Positions 56,927 to 64,000 of a stretch of DNA of 64,000 nt are shown here, piece after piece. Under the pieces are notes generated by a model. The model did not search any database, had not been told where the DNA came from, and worked only from the letters and a program-made list of their open reading frames with translations. Location of the stretch: positions 682,001-746,000 of the forward strand of contig JAIXMQ010000007.1 in the NCBI GenBank assembly GCA_025716855.1, given 5' to 3'. The DNA comes from Pilaira anomala. Taxonomy: Eukaryota; Mucoromycota; Mucoromycetes; Mucorales; Mucoraceae. How positions within the stretch are numbered: the first letter of the stretch is position 1; each line of letters starts with the position of its first letter. The position numbers were made by a program, and so were the translations under genes.

Positions 56927-59188
56927 TTAGGATGCTTGTTGCTGAATATTTTGACTACCAGAGTTGAATTTTCTTGCACTAGCAGAAGCACCAGCAGTCG
57001 ATTGAGGAGGTCCACCATAAGGTGTAGAAGGAGCTGAATTATTAGAGAATGCACTTCCATTTGTTGTTGAAGGTTGAGAAAAGTATGAATTATGTTGATT
57101 TTCATACACAACTGCAGCAGGTGATGGTTGATGATGACTACCTGTAGAATTCATACGTCCACGATGCCATTCACCATTATCCATTGGCATTTGCATATTC
57201 ATACCATGATGATGATGTTGTTGCTGTTGTTGTTGAGGATGAGGAAGTTGAGGATGAGAAAGTTTAGTTTCTTCATGTAATACTGCGTTATTCGATCCTG
57301 GACCTCTATGATGATTATATTCTCCATTATGATTATAAAGATCTGGAGAAGATGATTCTGAAGAAGATGGGTCAGAAGACATGCTAGGTACTAAATATGT
57401 TCCATTATTACCATTTTGTTGACTTGTAGGACCACTTGTAGGTGTAGGAGGTGTAGAATTCATCATCATACCTTGTTGTGGTTGCTGTGGTTGCATTGGA
57501 TAATGAGGATAATTATTATAAGGTTGATAAGGATAAGGTGAGCCATATTCAGGACCCATCACACCAGGAGGAGTCATGGGAGGTCTAGGAAAAGGAGCAT
57601 TAAATCTATCATCGTGTTGATGTTGAGGTGGAGGTGGAGGAGGAGGAGGAGGATGATGATGAGGAGGAGGACCACCACCACCAGTACCACCAGCAGCACT
57701 GTTAGGACCAGCACCGGTAGATGAGATCATATTAGATTCATAACGATCATGATTATCCGAATAATGACCAGGACTACGTCCACGTACAACCAAAGGAGCA
57801 GATTGACAGGAAGCGATTTTAACCTTCTTATTCCCTTCGATCTCCGCGTAAAGATCTACTAAACAGACGTAATATTGTTGAGCGGCTCTTCTTTTACCGT
57901 TATTGGCAGTAGCCGTTTTGAACTGAATTCGTTCAAAAGTGACGATCGATTGATTGGCACCCACGGAGCTCATGCTCAAGTTACCACCGGGCATGATTAA
58001 TTTAGCGACCGGTGTAGATTGAGGTCCTTTATCACGTTTCGGTGTATGTTGAACTAATTCAATCTTTTTATCGCTATTTGAAACGCGGGCCGAAATGTTC
58101 ATGGAGAAGTTATGGACTGGGTAGAAATGACCATCGACTTGGACTAAACATTGGGTTTCTTGATCAGAGTAGTAATGGTTTAAACCTTGGATACCGAATG
58201 CACCACTCACTTGGAAATAATTTCGACGGTAACATGTCCAATCATTATCAGCTAAAAAGAAACCTCTATCCATTTTAGCTTGAATACGAAGTGATAACCT
58301 AATATTTTTTGTTTGTGTAAGTATATGTGTACCAATGTATATATATATGTGTGTGTGTTGTATACTTTACAATGTAGATCTGTCCAACGCGTACAAATTG
58401 TCAAATGGTTTTGTGGAACTAAAGAAAGGACCAAGCTCAGTTGAGAAAAGTTCGTTTCTACCTCTCTTACGTGCAAGTGAAGAGTGAGGATAAGGAGCAG
58501 CATGGAATGAAGAAGTGGTATAATTAGCATGTGCTTTTTTAGGAGAAGGATGATGACTAGGTCGAGGTGTACCAGGTTGAGAAAGAGACATCATACTTTT
58601 AATAAAAAATTAGATTTTTTTTTTCTTTTTTGTATATACAACTCTCTACTATTACTATTACTTACCCAGGTAAACGTGGATCAGATTCAGGCTTTCCAGA
58701 AGGTAAAAAATTAGCTGAAGGTGGGAGTTGATGATGACTGTAATTGAATAATAATAATAAAAAAAAAAAAGATAAGTTTCTGGTTTTTTTTTTTTTTAAG
58801 GTACCGTAGCGGCACTGTAAAAAAAAAATATATAAGAGGTTATTTACTCATCTGATTAGAGATTGCGTAAAAATAAATAAATAAAAAAAAAGAGAGAGAG
58901 AGAGAGAGCGAGCGGGGGAATAGGTGTAATGTTGCACTGTATTTTTAAGGGGGGGAAAAAAGAGAGAAAGGGAATTGACAGAAATAAAAAAAAAAAAAAA
59001 AAAAAAATTGCTTACACAGGAGGATGCATAGGGCCCTGAGGAGGAAATGACTGTCCATAGTGATGTTCCATTGAAGGCATAGGTGAATAATGTTGAAGTT
59101 GAGGTGATTGAGTTACAGGACTTTCAGCCATACATGGATTTTGTACTTGAGGCATGTGCCATTCTTTTGTTTCGTGAGCTGAGTTCAT
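56927..59188 (-). CDS. NDT80/PhoG-family DNA-binding transcription factor
   Basis: Four exons: 59188-59016, 58737-58666, 58595-58371, 58298-56927 (all phase 2 junctions), giving 613 residues. Residues about 150-335 form an NDT80-type DNA-binding domain (an Ig/p53-like s-type fold). It includes LRIQAKMDRGFFLADNDWTC and YRRNYFQVSGAF, HFYPVHNFSMNISARVS, NQSIVTFERIQFKTATANNG, YVCLVDLYAE and VVRGRSPGHY. In other fungi this family covers Ndt80 (meiosis), Vib-1 and XprG (starvation, secretion, programmed cell death); which role applies here cannot be read from sequence. The N-terminus (1-150) is Pro/Gln/His-rich and the C-terminus is low-complexity, with a 9-proline run, poly-His and poly-Gln. Both are typical of activation regions. 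The ATG at 59,188 starts MNSAHETKEWHMPQVQNPCM; a different upstream start is possible given the homopolymer-rich 5' region. Confidence 0.88.
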
Positions 59189-60442
59189 TTTAAGTTTTTT
59201 ATTTAGTTGATATGATTATTCAAAAAAAAAAAAAAAAAAAAATGAAAAGAAATGAAAAAAAGAGAGAAAGAAAGAAAGAAAAAGAGAGATTGTTTCAAAT
59301 AAAAAGAAAAAGAAAAAAGTAAATTAGGATAAGCTTCTTTTTTTCCACAGGATCTAGGATCTTTATAAAGGTCGAACTAAAAGTCGGAAAATGAAATGAA
59401 CGACAATAAGGTTGAGGGGCAGAAATAATTTTATTAGTTAGCGGTTATAAAAAGCTACAGCACTTTTTTTTTTTTTTTTTTTAATAATGATTTGTCTTTT
59501 TAAACAAAAGGGAAAGAGAAAAAAAAAATTGTCATGGAAACGCATAAGAAGAGTATCTTAGTTACAAGTTAAAAAAAAAGAAAAAATAAAAAACGAGAGA
59601 GATGATGGTAGAATGATGGACGTGCGTTCAGTTCTTGACGATTTGAATAATTGAGTGCATAAACACCAAATAGGGTCTGTCACACTAAAAAAATGGGACT
59701 CGGAACTTTTTTTTTTTTTTTTCAGTGATCACGAATAAAATATATATATCTATTTTTTTTTTTTTTTTGCGTTGGATCTTTTGTATATATATAAAAAAAA
59801 AAAAAACCTGATAAAGTTTTCCCCCTCTTTTTTTTTTTATTTTAATTTTAAAATATCAGGCCACGTTTTTTTTTTTTTTTTTACAGTGATTACGTCTTTT
59901 GATTTCATCATGTAGATCATAAACAGTTTTACTACTTTGTTCCAAAAAGAGTAAAAAAAAAAAAAAAAAAAAAAAGCCTGATTTCTGATAACATAAACTT
60001 TTTCCCAAAAGTCACATTTTTTTTTTAAAATCTTTCATTCTCCGGATTTTTGTACAACATCTATTAAAAAAGTCTATTTAAACGATTTTTACTTCAAATT
60101 AAGCATCATCCGCTTCAATTACTGGTGAATAATTTGAATTTTTTTTTGGCGCGGTATTTACTTTTACTTGCCCCGAGCAGTAATCTGTTTTTTTTTTTTT
60201 TTTTTTTTTTTTTTTAGTCTGTTTCTGTAATTTCCCTTCTTCCCCCCCCCCCCCTGAGAGAGAAAGTGAGATGTTAATTGACACGTTTTTACTTAAAGTA
60301 ATCATACGCGTGCAGAAAGAATTTATATCTCTTTTTTTTTTTTTTTTGCTTACACATCCTTTCATAATATAAAAAAAAAAAAAAATTATGGTCATATGAA
60401 ACATATTAAGAAATGAATTTTTATATTTCTCTTTTTTAAATC

Positions 60443-60484
<42 letters not shown>

Positions 60485-61220
60485 CTACTATCAAATGTAA
60501 TTGCTACTATTAATACTACGATAACGATTTAAATAAGACGAACTTCTTTTACAAACATTTTTTTGTACTCCACTGAACTGCATAAAAAAAAAAAATCTTT
60601 AAATGTATGTGCTTTTTTTTTTTTTCGTAACACCTTATTACAAAAAAAAAAAAAAAAAAAAAAAAAAATCAAAATTCGAAAATTTTCAAAGAGGGGAAAA
60701 GGAAGAGATAAACTTGTCGATCCCAGCAGCCTTGTAGAACAATAAATTAAAACTAATTTAGGAAAAATTCATCAATCAAAAAAATGAACGCAGTGTTAAA
60801 GTATGACAACTCCTCCTTTTTGTTCGTATATACTTTTGAAAATATTAAACTTGTAAGACAAGAAAAAAAAAAAAAAAAGTTGGCTTTGTAGCGTGAAAAA
60901 CATCATTCATGATCTGGTTGGGTCTCTACAAAGCAAAAGCAAAGCATGGTAAAAAAAAATGTACTACCACCAGGTTTATATGTAATGTAAAGGATTTAAA
61001 TTAATTTATATTATGCAAAATGCGATATGATGAAATACATTAGAATAACCTTTTTTTCCTGCGTTTTAAAAATATTGGTTTTACAGAAAAAAAGGTTACT
61101 CAACCAACACACACACATACACACACACTGATGATTGAAATTATTTAGCTTTTGATACGCTTGAAAAAAATGTCAACAAGGTGCTACCCGTACAACGATT
61201 AGTGTTGATCGGTTGTTGTA

Positions 61221-61255
<35 letters not shown>

Positions 61256-61293
61256 TGTTAAGAGATATTTGTTTATTTATATATACAATTCTA

Positions 61294-61324
<31 letters not shown>
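59189..61324. other. Long homopolymer-rich gap between NDT80-like and GAS2 genes
   Basis: About 2.1 kb with no gene I can support. It contains at least a dozen A or T runs of 15-36 nt, a C13 run near 60,243 and a (CA)n-like tract at 61,109-61,128. Open stretches such as 60,099-60,494 consist mostly of Lys/Phe from these runs and are not credible genes. It should contain the NDT80-like promoter. Confidence 0.6.
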
Positions 61325-61330
<6 letters not shown>

Positions 61331-64000
61331 GTTGATTCTTCTAGGGGTTGTAAACTTGCCATCTTTACTCTTTGCTTTTGTCATCTTGACTTCCACCTTA
61401 TTTCCTTCTCCATCTACCGTGACTAAAAACTTATTACCAGTTTTAATGCCATGACCAAAAGGGATAGGAGAGATACCACGATGAAATGGTGTAGATCTTG
61501 ATTCTCTTAAACAAGGTGCTACTTGATTTTCTCCTCCTCCACCACCGCCACCACCACGTATTGTCATGCGAGGTGCATTACGACCTACAGTCGTATTCAA
61601 AAATCCATCACGCGTCACACTGCCACTACTCGTAGGTAACTTGGCTCTACCCGACACAAAATTACCTCCTTCCAATAATGCATGATCACGTAAAAACTGA
61701 GATAATTCAACCCACCCACCTCCTACACGTACCATCACCATCCGACTTCTTAAAATACGACAATAAGCTAATTTTGGATTCACATTACCAAACCAGTATT
61801 TACCTACTTCGCCAGGTACCATCTTCACTTGAATCTTGTAAGGTGAATCATTCAAGATATCGCCTAAAGCTACATCCAGATCGTTTTTGGGATCCGATAC
61901 ATAATTCTCGGGTGTCTTGACTACCACGTGTCTATTACGTTGTTGTTGTGCTGCCATCTGACGTACAGCCACTCTACGTGCAGTAGGTGAGATGGATCCA
62001 CCGGTCGTGGTACGTTTTGCATTGGCTCTTGCAGCTGTGGCAGAACCAGCTGTCACAGCAGGTGAGTGTGTCGTGGAATTGAAACTAGGTCGTGTGGTAC
62101 GATTATAGCCAGTCATGTACCTTGGTGTGGATTGCATCATCTTGGGACTTGGAGGTTGTTTCAAGACAGGTGTGGATGTCTTCTTGACCAAACTTGCAGC
62201 CAATCTTCCTTTTTCTACCAACATACCTTCTGAAGCATGTAAAGCATCAAAGGTATCACCGAGAGGACCAATACGTGCCATTAAATCCGCTTTCTTTGCA
62301 GCCGCTTCCGCTTTTAACTGTTCCCATTTATGTGTGAGTTGTTTAATACAGTCTACAACACGACGATCGCTCATGAGATTCTCTGCTACCTGTTTGGACT
62401 CGACCAGGAGATCATTGATTTTTGGTTCATAGTATCGGTAACGCGTATCTAAATCGATTAAGAGCGCTTGTAAATCGGTTCTACTGTAGTTTCCGTCTTC
62501 CACGATACGTGCGTTGTTTGGATCTGCACGGGATACGACTTCAGTTAAGGCTAACAATAAGACCTCGAGTTCTTCCATGACGGTCAAGAAACCTTCCATT
62601 TTTTCTGCTTCTGAGATGGCTCTACGTTTTGCTTTCATGAGGTCCATGAGACCACGTACGGCAATAGTGATTTCAGTGCGTTGACCAGAAAAGATATCTT
62701 CGTTTCGGTTGACGTTCAACATGGCATCGAGTTCTTGAATCGAAGGCTGTAGATGTGTGCTGATGTCACGGTCCAAAATAGAGAGTTCGGCTTTTGCAGA
62801 AGCTAATCGATGTTCGGTCGGGATGGAAGTGAGTGGACAGCTCAAGACGGTCTTGAGGTCTCTATTTTCAATCCCATCATCTAGATGGGTGTTACGACAG
62901 ATACGCACTGCACTCACTCGATCTTTCATATCGCCTACTTGGGTCAAGATGGATTTGACCTTGCGAGCAATTTCAACGCCTTGAATTGAAGTATTTAAAG
63001 ATTGTCGTGCCGTTTGATACTGAGACTTGAGATCCGTCCAAGACTTTAAAAGAGTTGCTTCACGATCACGTACAGCTTGTTTGATCTCGTTACGGTCTAG
63101 ACTGAGTTCACATAAATCCAGTTGAGAACCATCTTTGGTGGCAAAGATACGGGATTCCATCAACTCAAATGCCTGAATCGTAGGTCGCATCTCGATGATT
63201 CTTTGTTCCACATGATCGAGTTCGTTCACCAAGTCTTGTTGCTCGTTCATACAGACATCTGTACCTAACTCGCTCATGGCTTCTGAACAATGATCGATCC
63301 AGTTGGAAAGATCGTTTGCAGCTTTCGCATGGGTATGAATTTTACGAATGAAATTCGCTTGCTTTCTTTCGAGTTCGATGGTGCTTGCTAATTGATCGAG
63401 TTTGTTCTTGATACGTAAGATAGGTTCTTGTACTGAGAATGGATCATAGCCTTCCGATTCTAAAGTTTTGGCAGCACCAATTAAGGATTCTAAAGCTTTG
63501 GCTAATTCAAGACTTTCTTTTTCAGAAGATTGGATGGTGGTGAGTACTGTCTTGTAGAGCGTATCGATCGTGTCCATGGGTTTCGAAGCAAATTGAGTGG
63601 TGGTACCGATCTTGGCCATACGACGACCTATGGTTTCCTTTTGAGATTGGATACGGTTCAAGACTTGATCGGTTTCACATAAGAAGGCGCTATAGGCCAT
63701 GGCTTTATTTGCATTGTTCTTGAGATCCAGCAGGTTTTCAGAAGCAGATTTTGCTTTTTGGGTCAAGAACGTATGTCTGTCACGAGCACATGAGTAATTG
63801 GCGGTTTGTAAAGGATCGTCTTTGTTATCAGCCGTTGAAATCCCTTGACCGGTTTCAGTGAGATGAATTAAGGCCGTATCGATTTTATCTTGCAGACGTT
63901 TTAGGTCGAGTTCGGACCAGCCTGATTTTGCAAGATGAGCGATATCGTCATTGATACCGGCTAATAAATCATTTTCAACCATACTGAGACGACGTTGACG
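61325..64000 (-). CDS. Spectrin-like/GAS2-domain cytoskeletal protein, 5' partial
   Basis: The frame is open from the right edge (64,000) to the stop at 61,325, so the N-terminus lies outside the window; 891 codons are visible. The first roughly 620 residues are helical with spectrin-repeat-like spacing (GWSELDLKRLQDKIDTALIH, LSNWIDHCSEAMSELG, LLKSWTDLKSQYQTARQSLN). A basic, Thr/Ser/Pro-rich linker follows. Next is a GAS2-related (GAR) domain at about 61,670-61,885: LDVALGDILNDSPYKIQV, GKYWFGNVNPKLAYCRILRS, VMVRVGGGWVELSQFLRDH. GAR domains bind microtubules in animal spectraplakins and Gas2 proteins, which also carry CH actin-binding domains. Whether a CH domain precedes this part cannot be seen. 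The C-terminal tail has a Gly8 run and a basic end (GKFTTPRRINL). Codon usage is less AT-biased than in neighbours, as expected for an abundant structural protein. Confidence 0.85.

Noticed and set aside
60099..60494. Phe/Lys-rich ORF
   Set aside because: Composed largely of T, A and C homopolymers; no coding signature.
1..64000. tRNA, rRNA and CRISPR arrays
   Set aside because: I looked for T-loop-like ggttcgaatcc boxes, rRNA-like GC-rich blocks and regularly spaced direct repeats, and found none. A tRNAscan/Infernal run would be decisive for tRNAs and small RNAs.

Overview
The window is nuclear DNA of an early-diverging filamentous fungus, most likely Mucoromycota (Mucorales-like). It is very AT-rich and full of long A/T homopolymers. 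Introns are short (about 50-70 nt) with GT..AG ends and TACTAAC-like branch points. The gene set is that of a fungal nucleus: NUP192, NDC80, GCP4, COY1/CASP, MTC1 and an NDT80-type transcription factor. The taxonomic call is an inference from style and content; no rRNA or other marker is present.

Region 1-32,500 is a conserved gene block. In order: a cobalamin-trafficking MMADHC-like gene (-), divergent from NUP192 (+, inner-ring nucleoporin); an F-box protein with an acidic 14-residue tandem repeat (+); NDC80 (+); a tiny cysteine-containing ORF and an unknown 247-residue gene (both -); a CsbD-like stress protein (-); an M13 metallopeptidase (+); a putative HNH nuclease (+) convergent with MTC1 (-); GCP4 (-) only 65 bp upstream of MTC1; a PD-(D/E)XK-like protein (-); and the 12-exon golgin COY1/CASP (-).

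Region 33,500-53,500 is the accessory, decaying part. It holds a 6-kb Ty3/Gypsy retrotransposon (34,022-40,010, minus strand) with 164/165 identical LTRs but several frame breaks. A ubiquitin hydrolase UCHL5/UCH37 gene is broken by a nonsense codon and frameshifts, and an Hsp70/HSPA12-like fragment is also broken. There is a small unknown membrane-type gene, the 3' remnant of a LINE, and a 0.48-kb repeat present twice in inverted orientation (33,545-34,021 and 51,008-51,494). The first copy of that repeat abuts the Gypsy LTR directly. Long gene-free stretches separate these items.

Region 54,100-64,000 carries three more minus-strand genes: a 9-exon helical protein I do not recognise, an NDT80/PhoG-family transcription factor, and a spectrin-like/GAS2-domain cytoskeletal linker that runs off the right edge. 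Homopolymer density is highest here, including inside introns next to splice donors.

Several intact genes serve mitosis, the cytoskeleton or organelle structure (NUP192, NDC80, GCP4, COY1, GAS2 protein). I see no evidence that they form a functional cluster. No CRISPR array, rRNA or tRNA was found. I did not find a convincing new multi-gene system. The strongest candidates for something new are the acidic-repeat F-box protein, the 35-residue cysteine ORF, the two nuclease-fold proteins and the promoter-bearing inverted repeat. Exon coordinates are given in the evidence fields; all joins were checked for reading phase by hand.
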